Of a stretch of 64,000 nucleotides of DNA, positions 36,925-45,403 are shown piece after piece. The DNA is from Burkholderiaceae bacterium. GTDB taxonomy: Bacteria; Pseudomonadota; Gammaproteobacteria; Burkholderiales; Burkholderiaceae_C. Both the position numbers and the translations under genes were made by a program. The stretch is taken from assembly GCA_030695205.1 (NCBI GenBank), contig JAUYTN010000010.1, positions 124,001 to 188,000 on the forward strand, written 5' to 3'. Positions within the stretch are counted from its first letter, which is position 1. Every line of letters begins with the position of its first letter. Under the pieces are notes generated by a model. It saw only the letters and a program-made list of their open reading frames with translations. It was not told the DNA's origin and searched no databases.

Positions 36925-37368
36925 ATGAACCGTCTGGAAGTTACCGAAAAAATCATCAGCACCAAAGTCGCCCAGGGCATCAAGTGGTCTGACGTGGCCG
37001 AGAAAGTGGGCCAATCAAAGGAATGGACCACAGCACTGTGCCTGGGCCAGATGACCGCCTCTGCCGCCGAAGCCACCGTGCTGGGCGACATCTTCGGCCT
37101 GACCGATGAAGAGCAAAAATGGCTGCAAGTGGTGCCATACAAAGGCTCGCTGCCCACGGCGGTGCCCACCGACCCGCTGATTTACCGCTGGTACGAAATC
37201 GTCAACGTGTATGGAACCACCATCAAAGAGCTGATTCACGAGGAGTTCGGTGACGGCATCATGAGCGCCATCGACTTTTCCATGGACATCGTGCGCCAGC
37301 CCGACCCCAAGGGCGACCGCGTGAACGTGGTGCTGTCGGGCAAGTTCCTTCCGTACAAGCAGTACTGA
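36925..37368 (+). CDS. cynS: Cyanate hydratase (cyanase)
   Basis: 147 residues. Catalytic Arg88, Glu91 and Ser114 have the same spacing (3 and 23) as in E. coli cyanase Arg96, Glu99, Ser122, in the runs IYRWYEIVNVYG and DGIMSAIDFSMD. It turns cyanate and bicarbonate into ammonia and carbon dioxide, releasing usable nitrogen. Last gene of the cyn transport operon, whose promoter looks sigma-54 dependent, in line with nitrogen control. GAGAGGAG lies before the ATG. Confidence 0.96.
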   Translation: MNRLEVTEKIISTKVAQGIKWSDVAEKVGQSKEWTTALCLGQMTASAAEATVLGDIFGLTDEEQKWLQVVPYKGSLPTAVPTDPLIYRWYEIVNVYGTTIKELIHEEFGDGIMSAIDFSMDIVRQPDPKGDRVNVVLSGKFLPYKQY

Positions 37369-37414
37369 GGTCGCAACGGACGCACCATCACCAGGCGGTA
37401 CACTCCCGGCTCCC

Positions 37415-37531
37415 GTCACTGGGGAGTAGCCGCCCTGCATCGCGCAGGGGCTTGCGTCAACACACTTGGCCCTCATGGCCATGGCGCACACAGCCCGGCC
37501 CTTTGGGGCCTGAGCCTGGCAAGACCTTTGA
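37415..37531 (+). promoter_or_regulatory. yybP-ykoY manganese riboswitch upstream of UPF0016 exporter
   Basis: The invariant loop GGGGAGTAGC (37421-37430) comes after GTCACT; the 3' side ends GGCAAGACCTTTGAC (37518-37532) and pairs with the 5' end (GTCA/TGAC). A CCCTGC/GCAGGG hairpin lies in the second arm. It is the same class as at 26719-26849. The 3' strand of P1 touches the 5' stem of a strong terminator, so metal binding can favour read-through. Confidence 0.85.
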
Positions 37532-37576
37532 CCACACGCACCCCGGTTAGGGCCGGGGGTGCAGTGTGGTTTTTTG
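37531..37576 (+). terminator. Riboswitch-controlled intrinsic terminator
   Basis: CCACAC and GCACCCCGG pair with CCGGGGGTGC and GTGTGG around a short TTAGGG loop, followed by T6. It lies between the manganese aptamer and the exporter start at 37601, where it can act as the off-state of the switch. Confidence 0.85.
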
Positions 37577-37600
37577 TTGTCTGCAGGCCCTGGAGTTCCC

Positions 37601-38173
37601 ATGGAAGCATTTTTCATTTCCACCGGTGTGGTCGCCTTGGGCGAAATGGGCGACAAAACCCAATTGCTGGCCATGCTGCTGGCTGCCAAATTTCGCAAAC
37701 CCGTTCCCATCATCCTTGGTATTTTGGTGGCCACACTGGCCAACCACGCCATGGCAGGTGCGCTGGGCGACTGGGTGGCCAAGGCGCTGGGGCCCGACGT
37801 GCTGCGTTGGGTGATCGGCCTGTCGTTCCTGGCCATGGCCGCCTGGATGCTGGTGCCTGACGCCATCGACGAAGACGATGTCCACACCAGCACCCGCTGG
37901 GGTGTGTTTGGGACTACCGTGGCGGCCTTTTTTCTGGCCGAAATGGGCGACAAGACGCAGATTGCCACCGTGGCCCTGGCCGCGCGCTACAGCGACCTGG
38001 TGGCTGTGGTGGCCGGTTCCACACTGGGCATGATGCTGGCCAACGTGCCCGCCGTGTTCGTGGGCGACCGACTGGCCAACCGCATTTCCATGTCATGGGT
38101 CCATGGCGTGTCTGCTGTGATTTTTGCGGTGTTGGGTGTGTTGACGCTGTTCAACGTTGGCCGCTTGTTTTGA
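37601..38173 (+). CDS. UPF0016/TMEM165-family Mn2+ exporter
   Basis: 190 residues, about six helices with the two-fold repeat of the family, each with the EMGDKTQ motif (residues 15-21 and again about 113-119). Proteins of this family (Gdt1, TMEM165, MneA) move Mn2+ or Ca2+ across membranes; in bacteria they remove manganese. The riboswitch and terminator directly upstream fit induction by high manganese. The start at 37601 is the family N-terminus. Confidence 0.93.
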   Translation: MEAFFISTGVVALGEMGDKTQLLAMLLAAKFRKPVPIILGILVATLANHAMAGALGDWVAKALGPDVLRWVIGLSFLAMAAWMLVPDAIDEDDVHTSTRWGVFGTTVAAFFLAEMGDKTQIATVALAARYSDLVAVVAGSTLGMMLANVPAVFVGDRLANRISMSWVHGVSAVIFAVLGVLTLFNVGRLF

Positions 38174-38191
38174 CAGGTCGCCAGCATGCAA

Positions 38192-38227
38192 AAAAAAGCC
38201 GCGCCACGGTGTCGGTGGTGCGGCTTT
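38192..38227 (-). terminator. Intrinsic terminator of infA (possibly bidirectional)
   Basis: AAAGCCGCGCCAC pairs with GTGGTGCGGCTTT. On the minus strand the stem is followed by eight T, so it ends the IF-1 transcript; on the plus strand only TTT follows, so it is weaker for the exporter gene. Confidence 0.8.
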
Positions 38228-38277
38228 GTGTGGCGGAGGCGCAACCATGAGGCGACGCCACTGCGGGGTGGGGCTAT

Positions 38278-38541
38278 TCAGCGTGGGCGGCGTGGGCCGG
38301 GGCCCGGGTTGTTGCCGCGGTTTTCGATGAAGCGGAAGTTGATGCGCCCCTTGCTCAGGTCGTAGGGCGACAGCTCCAGCGACACACGGTCGCCCGCCAG
38401 AATGCGAATGTGGTTCTTGCGCATTTTGCCGGCGGAATACGCCACCAACTGGTGTCCATTGTCCAGCGTGACACGAAAGCGGGTGTCGGGCAATACTTCA
38501 TCGACCTTGCCGGTCATTTCAATCAGTTCTTCTTTGGCCAT
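38278..38541 (-). CDS. infA: Translation initiation factor IF-1 (long paralogue)
   Basis: 87 residues from [11 protein letters not shown]-fold protein: [41 protein letters not shown]. The C-terminal tail [15 protein letters not shown] goes beyond the 72 residues of E. coli IF-1; many beta-proteobacteria carry such a long second copy. It binds the A site of the 30S subunit during initiation and may have a cold or stress role. Single gene with its own terminator. Confidence 0.92.
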   Translation of the reverse strand: MAKEELIEMTGKVDEVLPDTRFRVTLDNGHQLVAYSAGKMRKNHIRILAGDRVSLELSPYDLSKGRINFRFIENRGNNPGPGPRRPR

Positions 38542-38893
38542 GGCCTGTTTCCTGTGGGTCTGGTGGGCTGCCTCACCAGGAGCAGCAAAAAAGGCTGGCA
38601 CAAATCAGTGTGCATCAGTCCGGGGCACGGCGATGGTGAGCAGGCCGTGGGAGCAATGGCGTGGCGGAGCGGGCCTGAGGAAACGCGCGCCGTTGGGCTT
38701 GGTGCTGTGTCAGCAGGAGGTGCCCGTTGCCACATCGGACCCAAGCCAGCAAATTAGCCTTACATGATAGCGTGGATTGCCGATTTTTCAAGTGAAACCT
38801 GTTGCCGAACTGGTTTGGAGGTCCATCAGTAGGCGGAATTTTCGGACAGGCAGGACAGGTGGGGCGCGTGGATGGGGCGGATGGGCGACGTGT

Positions 38894-38907
38894 TTGCGTC
38901 AGATCAA
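38894..38907. promoter_or_regulatory. FNR/DNR-like half-conserved box
   Basis: TTGCG-TCAG-ATCAA against the FNR consensus TTGAT-N4-ATCAA: the right half is exact, the left half differs in two bases. It lies 62 bases before the hemerythrin start and overlaps the palindrome at 38906 by two bases. Confidence 0.35.
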
Positions 38908-38928
38908 GATGCTGCGGCGCAGCATCTT
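38906..38928. promoter_or_regulatory. Perfect 11-1-11 palindrome (NsrR-site-like)
   Basis: AAGATGCTGCG, one base, CGCAGCATCTT. Length, symmetry and outer arms (AAGATG...CATCTT) equal those of NsrR operators, whose inner bases are normally ATTT/AAAT; here they are TGCG/CGCA. It sits 41 bases before the start of a hemerythrin gene. Confidence 0.5.
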
Positions 38929-38969
38929 CACAATGAGCGGCTTGTGTTGGATGTTTTGAGGAGTTTGTC

Positions 38970-39500
38970 ATGCCCGTCACGATCCCCCCTCCCGGTGTAT
39001 TCGAGTTTCTCGATGCCACCCACCGCCGAATTGCCGATCACGTGCAGCGCCTGCGGCTGCTGGTGGACCGCATCGCCACCGATGGCCTGGACCGAGCGTC
39101 GCAGGAGAAAGCCCGGGAGGTGCTCGATTTTTTCAACACAGAGGCCAGGCAGCACCATTTGGATGAAGAACGGCATATTTTCCCGGCGTTGCTGGCCAGT
39201 GGCGATGCCGACATCGTGCAAGCCGCCGAGCGCTTGACCCAGGACCATGGCTGGCTGGAAGAGAACTGGCTGTCCATTGCGCCCAGCATCGATGCCGCAG
39301 CTGATGGCAGCACTTGGTTTGACACCGACGAGTTGAGCCATGCACTGGATGTGTTCGAGGCTTTGTACCAAGACCACATGCTGTTGGAAGAGTCGCTGGC
39401 CTACCCCGAGGCCCGCAAGCGTCTGGAGCATCTGGACACCGTCGGCATGGGGCGTGAAATGGCCCAGCGCCGCGCCAAGCAGGTCAGCAAGGCGGGGTAA
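38970..39500 (+). CDS. Hemerythrin HHE-domain protein
   Basis: 176 residues, four-helix bundle. Di-iron ligand pattern: H18 (ATHRRIADHV), HH and ExxH in QHHLDEERHIF, a later H (QDHGWLEENW) and QDHMLLEES. Such proteins bind oxygen or nitric oxide or help repair iron centres. GAGGAG precedes the ATG. The upstream FNR-like and NsrR-like signs suggest control by oxygen or nitric oxide. Single gene. Confidence 0.85.
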   Translation: MPVTIPPPGVFEFLDATHRRIADHVQRLRLLVDRIATDGLDRASQEKAREVLDFFNTEARQHHLDEERHIFPALLASGDADIVQAAERLTQDHGWLEENWLSIAPSIDAAADGSTWFDTDELSHALDVFEALYQDHMLLEESLAYPEARKRLEHLDTVGMGREMAQRRAKQVSKAG

Positions 39501-39576
39501 AGCGAGCGCAAGGCACACCTGGGGCTGTGTACAACCTGCGCACCGGCTGTGCGTCATTGAGGCCGCAGACGGCCCT

Positions 39577-40854
39577 TCAGCCAAGGGTCAGCGGGCATGA
39601 GGTGGTTTTGACCCTTACCACCGCAGGTTTCGCTTCATAGGGGATGGGGCAGGCGGAGTCTTCAGCCCCTGCTCGACGGGCCGCCAGCTTGGCAGCAATG
39701 GTGGCGGCCTGACGCCCGATGGGCTCGATGTAACGGCTGGCTTGGCCCGCAATGGTGATGCAGTCGCCCAGGGCGTGGATGCGGGGGTGGCTGGTGGCCA
39801 GGGTGGTGCCGTCTACCGCGATGCCGTTGTTCCAGGCCAGTCCGGCGCTGGTGGCCAGCCGGTTGGGTGTGGCCAGGCCGGTGGCGGCCAGCACCTGGTC
39901 GGCTTCGATGCGCTGGCCGCAGGTGGTCGTGACCACGCGTCCAGGCCCGTTGCCCGTTGTGTTGGCCTCCACGCCCGCGATCGACACACCGCCCGCAAAC
40001 GCAATCGGCAGGTCTTTCCAGGCGGCCAGCACGGGCTCACCCGCTACTGCCGCTGCCCAGCGTGCCAACGGTGTGGGCATAGGGTCGAGCAGGGTGATGC
40101 GGTGCCCGGCCAGTGCCAGGTCGTTGGCCAGTTCGCTGCCAATGAGCCCTGCCCCCACGATGGCAATGTGCTGGGGCTTGTCGGCAATGGCTGCGCGGAA
40201 CTTCAGGTACGCGTCCAGGTGGTTCACGCGCCAGCACAGTTCGGCGGGCAGGCTGGGTGGCAAGGCCACCTGTGCGCCGTGGGCCAACACCAGTTCGTCA
40301 AACGGCTGGTTGCCGCGCGTGGTGGTCAGGGTGTTGGTGCGGGTGCAAATGCGGGTGGCCTGCGTCTGGGCCAACAGGCGCACACCCAGTCGGGTGGCGG
40401 CCTGGGCACCGGTTTCACGCACCAGTGTGTCCAGCGCCAGGTGTTTGGCCAGTGCAACAGACAGCAAGGGTTTGTCGTACACATCGCCGCTACAAGCGGT
40501 CACCAGCGTGATGGGCATCTCTGCGTCGGTCTCGCGAATGGCCTGGGCCACCTGCCAGCCTGCGCGGCCAGCGCCCACGATGACCACGCCCGCCTTGCCT
40601 TTCTTGGCGGCTGGGCGCGCACCCGCGCTGGCAGTTGCGCTGCGCAGCTTGCTCAGATCAGGTGGTGTGTACGGCGAGAAATCGGTTTTGGTGACGGCGC
40701 ACAGCGGGCATTCCCAGTCGTCGGGGATGTCGGCAAAGCGTGTGCCGGGGGGCAACCCGCTGTCGGGGTCGCCCTTGGCCTCGTCATAGATCAGGCCGCA
40801 GGCGTTGCAGATGTACTGGAGGAACGGCGCTTCGCCTGCGGACTGGGGGCTCAT
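39577..40854 (-). CDS. Rubredoxin-fused NAD(P)H:rubredoxin reductase-like flavoprotein
   Basis: 425 residues. An N-terminal rubredoxin domain ([20 protein letters not shown] and [11 protein letters not shown], iron Cys in two CxxC knuckles) is joined by a linker to a pyridine nucleotide-disulfide oxidoreductase: [14 protein letters not shown] (FAD), [15 protein letters not shown] (NAD), and HALGDC near the C-terminus. It would pass electrons from NAD(P)H to its own rubredoxin and on to an oxygenase or peroxide reductase. The start overlaps the stop of the acyl-CoA-dehydrogenase-like gene by four bases, so it is in that operon. Confidence 0.88.
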   Translation of the reverse strand: MSPQSAGEAPFLQYICNACGLIYDEAKGDPDSGLPPGTRFADIPDDWECPLCAVTKTDFSPYTPPDLSKLRSATASAGARPAAKKGKAGVVIVGAGRAGWQVAQAIRETDAEMPITLVTACSGDVYDKPLLSVALAKHLALDTLVRETGAQAATRLGVRLLAQTQATRICTRTNTLTTTRGNQPFDELVLAHGAQVALPPSLPAELCWRVNHLDAYLKFRAAIADKPQHIAIVGAGLIGSELANDLALAGHRITLLDPMPTPLARWAAAVAGEPVLAAWKDLPIAFAGGVSIAGVEANTTGNGPGRVVTTTCGQRIEADQVLAATGLATPNRLATSAGLAWNNGIAVDGTTLATSHPRIHALGDCITIAGQASRYIEPIGRQAATIAAKLAARRAGAEDSACPIPYEAKPAVVRVKTTSCPLTLG

Positions 40855-41987
40855 GCGGGCATGTCCTCTGCGCAGAGCGCGGCCACTTCTTTGCGCAGGT
40901 GCTTGATGGCGGGGGTGACGATGGCCACAAACTGTGCCTCACGCACGCGCCGCTGCACGTCCGACTGCATCAGGTAGCCACGGGCGCCCTGGTGCATCAG
41001 CGCCGAGTTGGCGGCGCGCATGCACAGCTCGCCACCGTCGATGCGGGCGTTGAGCACGTCGATGAAAAATTCGTTCGAGCTGTCGTAGGGCGTTTTGGCC
41101 AGTTCGGCTACGCGGCCCAGCAGGTCGTCCAGTTCTGCCTGTAGCTGGTCGGGCCGGTCGTCCAGAAACTGGTTGACGTGGCCCAGCTGGTCCTCCACCG
41201 CCCACATGCTGTCGATGGCACCCTGGATGATGCCGGCGGCAATGCCGCATTGCAGCATTACAAAGGCTGCGCGGATGTTGCGGATGTAGGGGCGGGCCGG
41301 GTCGGCCACGATGTCGTCAGGCCCGATGAACAGGTCTTTGCATTGCACGGCATAGGTGCCCGTGCCTTCCATGCCCGAAAACTTGGGGCAACCTTTGAGC
41401 GTGACACCCGGTGCATCGCACTTGAGGATGAACATGACCTCTTTGCCGGCTTCACCCACCACACTGGCAATGGCGCCAAAGTAGTGGTTGCCCGCCAGGT
41501 TGCTGACCCAGGGCAGGGTGCCGTTGACGAGGTAACCGCCTTTGGTGGGCGTGGCCTTGAGCAGAAAGCTCTCGATCTGCGCAAAGCTCTTCATGGGGTT
41601 GGACAAGCCCGTGCCCCCGACGCCAGCACCGCTCAGGTGGGCAGAGAGGCGCTCGCCTTTGAGTGCCGGGTTGGATGACGCGTCCATGTACAGCGCACAT
41701 ACCGACTGGCACCACATCATGAACGCTGTGGCCCCGCACACCTTGCCCGCCTCTGCCATGGCCGCGATGGTGGCCATGTAGTCGCCGGGTTGGCCGGGAC
41801 GGTCAATGTGCGCGCCCATGGCCCCCACGGCCGCGAGTTGCTTCAACAGGTCTTCAGGGTACGCGCCTTCGTCAATGGCCTGCGCCCTATGGGCCAGCGG
41901 CCCCTGGGCAATGGCGCGCACGGCGCTCAGCAGGTCTTCGGTGGTGGCGGCTTGGACAACGTCGCCAGGCAAGTCAGTGGGGTTCAT
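40851..41987 (-). CDS. Acyl-CoA dehydrogenase-like flavoprotein of unknown substrate
   Basis: 378 residues from the ATG at 41987, preceded by AGGAG. The acyl-CoA dehydrogenase fold is recognisable ([74 protein letters not shown]). Sequence around the usual catalytic base is not clear, so it may be a monooxygenase- or desulfurisation-type relative and not a beta-oxidation enzyme. Middle gene of the OsmC-ACAD-rubredoxin reductase operon; a fused rubredoxin reductase next door is a ready electron donor. Confidence 0.8.
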   Translation of the reverse strand: MNPTDLPGDVVQAATTEDLLSAVRAIAQGPLAHRAQAIDEGAYPEDLLKQLAAVGAMGAHIDRPGQPGDYMATIAAMAEAGKVCGATAFMMWCQSVCALYMDASSNPALKGERLSAHLSGAGVGGTGLSNPMKSFAQIESFLLKATPTKGGYLVNGTLPWVSNLAGNHYFGAIASVVGEAGKEVMFILKCDAPGVTLKGCPKFSGMEGTGTYAVQCKDLFIGPDDIVADPARPYIRNIRAAFVMLQCGIAAGIIQGAIDSMWAVEDQLGHVNQFLDDRPDQLQAELDDLLGRVAELAKTPYDSSNEFFIDVLNARIDGGELCMRAANSALMHQGARGYLMQSDVQRRVREAQFVAIVTPAIKHLRKEVAALCAEDMPA

Positions 41988-42037
41988 GGTGGGCTCCTGA
42001 ATCAACGGATTGGGTTTGGGAACGTCGTGGGAACGCG

Positions 42038-42613
42038 TCAGGCCAGCGAAATCTCGAACGGAATGGGGTTGCGCATGGTGTTGGCCACGGGCGAATAGAA
42101 GTTGGCGTGTTTGACGATCTCGTCCAGCTCTTCGCGCGTGGCGTCGCCCTCGACCAGCACCTTCACGCGGATGGCCTGAAAGCCCATTTGCGGAGGTGTC
42201 ATTTCGAGCGCACCACCGGCGCCCCAGGCGGCGGGGTTGCCAATGTCGCCTTCCAGGAACACTTCGAGCTTGGTCAGCTTCACGCCTTTCCAGGTGGCCA
42301 CGGCGGTCACGCCCACGGCAATGCAGCCGCCCAGGCCCGACAGCACGATTTCGCCGGGGGCGGGTGCCGTGTCTTCACCGAACAGGTGCAGCGGCTCGTC
42401 CACCACCACGGGGGTGTGGTTGCCCACGTACGACAGGCTGCGGTACTGGCCTTCCATCACGGTGTGGACTTTGTTGGTGCCCCGGCGAGCAGGGTTGGCT
42501 TTGCCCCCCGCTGCAAAGGTGGCCAGGCCAGCGGCGTCGATGGGGCGCAGGTAGGCTTTGACGGTGGTGGGTCCGGCGGTGGTGGGGGTGTCGGCAATGG
42601 TCGCAGAGGTCAT
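42038..42613 (-). CDS. OsmC family protein
   Basis: 191 residues. OsmC/Ohr fold with IVLSGLGGCIAVGVTAVATWKG (a cysteine at the usual position) and GFQAIRVKVLVEGDATREELDEIVKHANFYSPVANTM. The second family cysteine (in Ohr, VCPYS) is replaced here by FYSP, so classical thiol peroxidase activity is doubtful. Start at 42613 (MTSATIADT) chosen because the sigma-54 promoter lies at 42692-42677, leaving a short leader. First gene of the operon. Confidence 0.85.
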   Translation of the reverse strand: MTSATIADTPTTAGPTTVKAYLRPIDAAGLATFAAGGKANPARRGTNKVHTVMEGQYRSLSYVGNHTPVVVDEPLHLFGEDTAPAPGEIVLSGLGGCIAVGVTAVATWKGVKLTKLEVFLEGDIGNPAAWGAGGALEMTPPQMGFQAIRVKVLVEGDATREELDEIVKHANFYSPVANTMRNPIPFEISLA

Positions 42614-42676
42614 GAGGGTGTTCCGGTTGGGGTGGGTGTACAGGGGTGACACCAGGGTGTGTCTGCCCATTGCTTC

Positions 42677-42692
42677 GCAACTGCCGTGCCAC
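42677..42692 (-). promoter_or_regulatory. Sigma-54 promoter of the OsmC operon
   Basis: Minus strand: TGGCACG, 4 bases (GCAG), TTGCG; it matches the consensus TGGCACG-N4-TTGC at every fixed position. About 64 bases upstream of the OsmC start. Confidence 0.85.
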
Positions 42693-42725
42693 ACCGGTGC
42701 AAGGCGCATAAATAATGAACAGAAT

Positions 42726-42772
42726 AGTGCTTTACCGCTTGCTGTATATGAGTTGTTCGCTGTAATTTTGGG
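42726..42772 (-). repeat. Dispersed AT-rich repeat, copy G
   Basis: Minus strand: ACAGC, 19 bases, AGCG, then GTAAAGC. It lies 35-80 bases upstream of the sigma-54 promoter, where an activator or a DNA bend would act. Confidence 0.6.
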
Positions 42773-42922
42773 CTCATAGGGTCGACCGGCTTGAAGCCAT
42801 GTCTAACAGGGGACTGTGTGGTTGTTGCCAAAATGTTGACACAACGTCAACACAAAACTCCGGCTCTGACGCCCAAGCTGGGCGCTGTCGGTGTCACTGG
42901 TCAGGCTGTTGGCGAGGGCGCG

Positions 42923-44548
42923 TCAGCGCAAGCCGACTTTTTTGAGGCGGTAGTTGTATTGGCGCAGTGTCAGGCCCAGGCTTTGTGCGGCCCTCGACTG
43001 GTTGCCCCCATGGCGCTGCAGCGCTGCTTGCAGCTCGGCCAGGCCGTGGGACTGCGCACTCAAATGCTCCCGCACCAGTGGGGCCCCAGTGGGTGCAGCT
43101 GGCGGCGTCAAGGTGGGCGCTGACACCCCTGACCAGGGCATGGGCTCGCTGACGCCCGGCAGGTAGCGCCCCAGTTCGTGGGCATGCACGGTGGGGTGGT
43201 CGGACAGCAGCACCACCCGCTCGATCAGGTTGCCCAGTTCGCGCACATTGCCGGGCCAGTCGTGCTCGGCCAGGCGACCCAGTGCCTCGGGCGTCAGGTG
43301 TACGTTGCGCTGGTGGGCCTGGTTGGCACGGCTCAGGAAGTGCAGGGCCAGGGGGTGGATGTCGTCTATGCGCTCGCGCAGGCTGGGCAACCGGATGGGC
43401 ACCACGTTGAGCCGATAAAACAGGTCCTGCCGGAAGCGGCCTGCTGCCACTTCGCGCGCCAGGTCGCGGTGGGTGGCGGCCACCAGGCGCACATCCACCT
43501 TCACCTCACGGGTACCGCCCAGGCGCACCAGAGTGCCCTCTTGCAGGGTGCGCAGCAGCTTGGCTTGCATGGCCAGCGGCAGTTCACCCATTTCATCCAA
43601 AAAAATGCTGCCCCCATTGGCCTGCTCGAACCAGCCTGCCCGCGCACCCACGGCGCCCGTGAAGGCCCCGCGCTCGTGCCCAAACAACTCGGATTCGAAC
43701 AGTGTGTCCGGAATGGCCGAGCAATTCACTTTGATGAAGGGCCGCTCGCAGCGTTTGCTGGCCAGGTGCAGCGCACGGGCAAACAATTCTTTCCCAGTGC
43801 CGGACTCGCCCAGCAGCAGCACCGTTGCATTCGATTGCGACACCCGCTCCAGCTCGCCCAGGGCCTGCAGCAGCGCGGGGGAGTGGCCCACCAGGCCGTA
43901 GCGCGCGGCATGGCTGTCCAGTGCGTGGGCCAGCGCGGCGTTGTGGTGCTGCAGCTGCGCGGTCTGTTCCTGCACCAGTGCCTCCAGGCGCAGCAGCTGC
44001 CCTGCCAGCGTGGCCAGTGTGCGAAGCATGGCCAGGTCGTCGCTGAGAAGCCGCTGGCGGCTGCGCAGCCGGTGGCAGGCCAGCACACCCACCGTGACCC
44101 CGTTGACCGCGATGGGGAAGGCCAGAAAGGCCACCGTCTCGGAGGGCAACTGATCGCGCTGTACCGCCCGAAACAGAAACCGGGGCTCTGCATCAATGTC
44201 TTGCACCAGCGCGGGCTGCCCTGTGGCCAGTACCTGCCCGGTGATGCCCTCGCCCCAGGCGTACACCCCGCGCTGCATTTCCTCCTCTGTCAGGCCATAG
44301 GCATGTCGGATGGCGGCGGTGGGGCTGGCTTGGGGCAGGGCGTCCGCCATGACCACGCGCCCTCGGTTCAGGCCCAGCAGCTCGCTCATCAGGTGCAGCA
44401 TCTCCCTGAGCACAGGGGCCGACGACAGGCCGTGCCCCATGAGCCGCATCACCTCGCGCATGAGCAGCAGCTCCTGTGCCGCCCAGTCGGTGGGTGCACC
44501 CACCGGCGCGGCGGAGTGGGCAAGCGACGCAGAGATGGCCGGTGGCAT
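42923..44548 (-). CDS. GAF-domain sigma-54-dependent transcriptional activator (NifA/NorR-like)
   Basis: 541 residues. N-terminal GAF sensor (about 35-185, with [39 protein letters not shown]-like [16 protein letters not shown]). AAA+ core with [13 protein letters not shown] (Walker A), GAFTGA loop for sigma-54 contact, and [14 protein letters not shown]-terminal Fis-type helix-turn-helix ending [17 protein letters not shown]. It should open the adjacent sigma-54 promoter of the OsmC operon on the same strand. The GAF ligand is unknown. No clear ribosome site before the ATG used. Confidence 0.92.
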   Translation of the reverse strand: MPPAISASLAHSAAPVGAPTDWAAQELLLMREVMRLMGHGLSSAPVLREMLHLMSELLGLNRGRVVMADALPQASPTAAIRHAYGLTEEEMQRGVYAWGEGITGQVLATGQPALVQDIDAEPRFLFRAVQRDQLPSETVAFLAFPIAVNGVTVGVLACHRLRSRQRLLSDDLAMLRTLATLAGQLLRLEALVQEQTAQLQHHNAALAHALDSHAARYGLVGHSPALLQALGELERVSQSNATVLLLGESGTGKELFARALHLASKRCERPFIKVNCSAIPDTLFESELFGHERGAFTGAVGARAGWFEQANGGSIFLDEMGELPLAMQAKLLRTLQEGTLVRLGGTREVKVDVRLVAATHRDLAREVAAGRFRQDLFYRLNVVPIRLPSLRERIDDIHPLALHFLSRANQAHQRNVHLTPEALGRLAEHDWPGNVRELGNLIERVVLLSDHPTVHAHELGRYLPGVSEPMPWSGVSAPTLTPPAAPTGAPLVREHLSAQSHGLAELQAALQRHGGNQSRAAQSLGLTLRQYNYRLKKVGLR

Positions 44549-44611
44549 GGGGCGGTGGGTGTGAAGGGTGTGGGGGATGGGCCCGTGTGGCGGCGATGGG
44601 CACCCGGTGCA

Positions 44612-45214
44612 TCAGGGCATCAGCGCATCAATTTCCTGTTGCATGGTGCGCACCAGGTGGCTATAGAGGTTGATTTTGTCGTCGCTCTGGCGCAGGCGTT
44701 CAGCCAGTCGCTGGGCAATGGCCGCCATGAGGTGGGCGGCGGTGGCGGGTTCGTCCCGGGTCAGGCTCTCCAGGGCTTCACGGGTGAGCACGGCACAACC
44801 GAGCTCGGAGGTGGCGGTGCAGGTGGCCGAGCGGGCAGCACCGTCAAACAGGGCCATCTCGCCCACCAGGCTGCCTGGGCCCAGCACGGTGAGTGTGTCG
44901 GGACACTGGCGGCTGACGATCTTGGTCTCCACCGTGACTTCGCCCCGGATCACCAGCAGCATGAAGCCTGTGTCCGACTGGTCACCCTCCTGAAAAATGA
45001 TGGTGTCGGGCGGCACGATTCGGGGCTGCATGTAGCGCACCACGGTTTTGGCCTGTGCCTCGCTCAGGCGCATGAGTGCGGTGGGTGCGCGCAGCATGTC
45101 GGCAGCCGACTCGGCGCTGGTCATTGGCGCGGGAAAGTCCAGCTTCCAAGCGGCCGGCTCGCCGGGAATGAGGCCAGCCGCTGTGCGGACTTTGTTGACA
45201 ATCGTTTGAAACAT
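44612..45214 (-). CDS. Cyclic nucleotide-binding domain protein without DNA-binding domain
   Basis: 200 residues from ATG 45214 (AGGAAG upstream). One cNMP-binding beta-roll: PDTIIFQEGDQSDTGFMLLVIRGEVTVET, GPGSLVGEMALFDGAARSATCTA. The C-terminus is a helix (TAAHLMAAIAQRLAERLRQSDDK) with no helix-turn-helix, so it is not a Crp-type regulator but a stand-alone sensor or partner protein. It precedes the sigma-54 activator by 63 bases on the same strand. Confidence 0.82.
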   Translation of the reverse strand: MFQTIVNKVRTAAGLIPGEPAAWKLDFPAPMTSAESAADMLRAPTALMRLSEAQAKTVVRYMQPRIVPPDTIIFQEGDQSDTGFMLLVIRGEVTVETKIVSRQCPDTLTVLGPGSLVGEMALFDGAARSATCTATSELGCAVLTREALESLTRDEPATAAHLMAAIAQRLAERLRQSDDKINLYSHLVRTMQQEIDALMP

Positions 45215-45403
45215 GCTGGAACTTCCTGTTGGCAGGCCACCTCCCTTCAGGAGAAGTAGCCGAGTGGCATCGACTTGGTGTCCATTGTGAGGCAGCGCAC
45301 CGAGGCGCACCGCCTGCTGTGGTACACCGGTGCGTTGACTGGCCCCTTCTCCGTCCGGAAAGCACCTGCTTGACGGCCCAATTGCACCCACCGAAAGATT
45401 GAC

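Larger units (their letters stand above)
38542..38969. other. Intergenic region between infA and the hemerythrin gene
   Basis: No coding feature seen in 38542-38890. The right end holds an FNR-like box, a perfect 23-base palindrome and the ribosome site GAGGAG of the hemerythrin gene (separate entries). The infA promoter must lie at the left end but no clear box was found. Confidence 0.4.
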
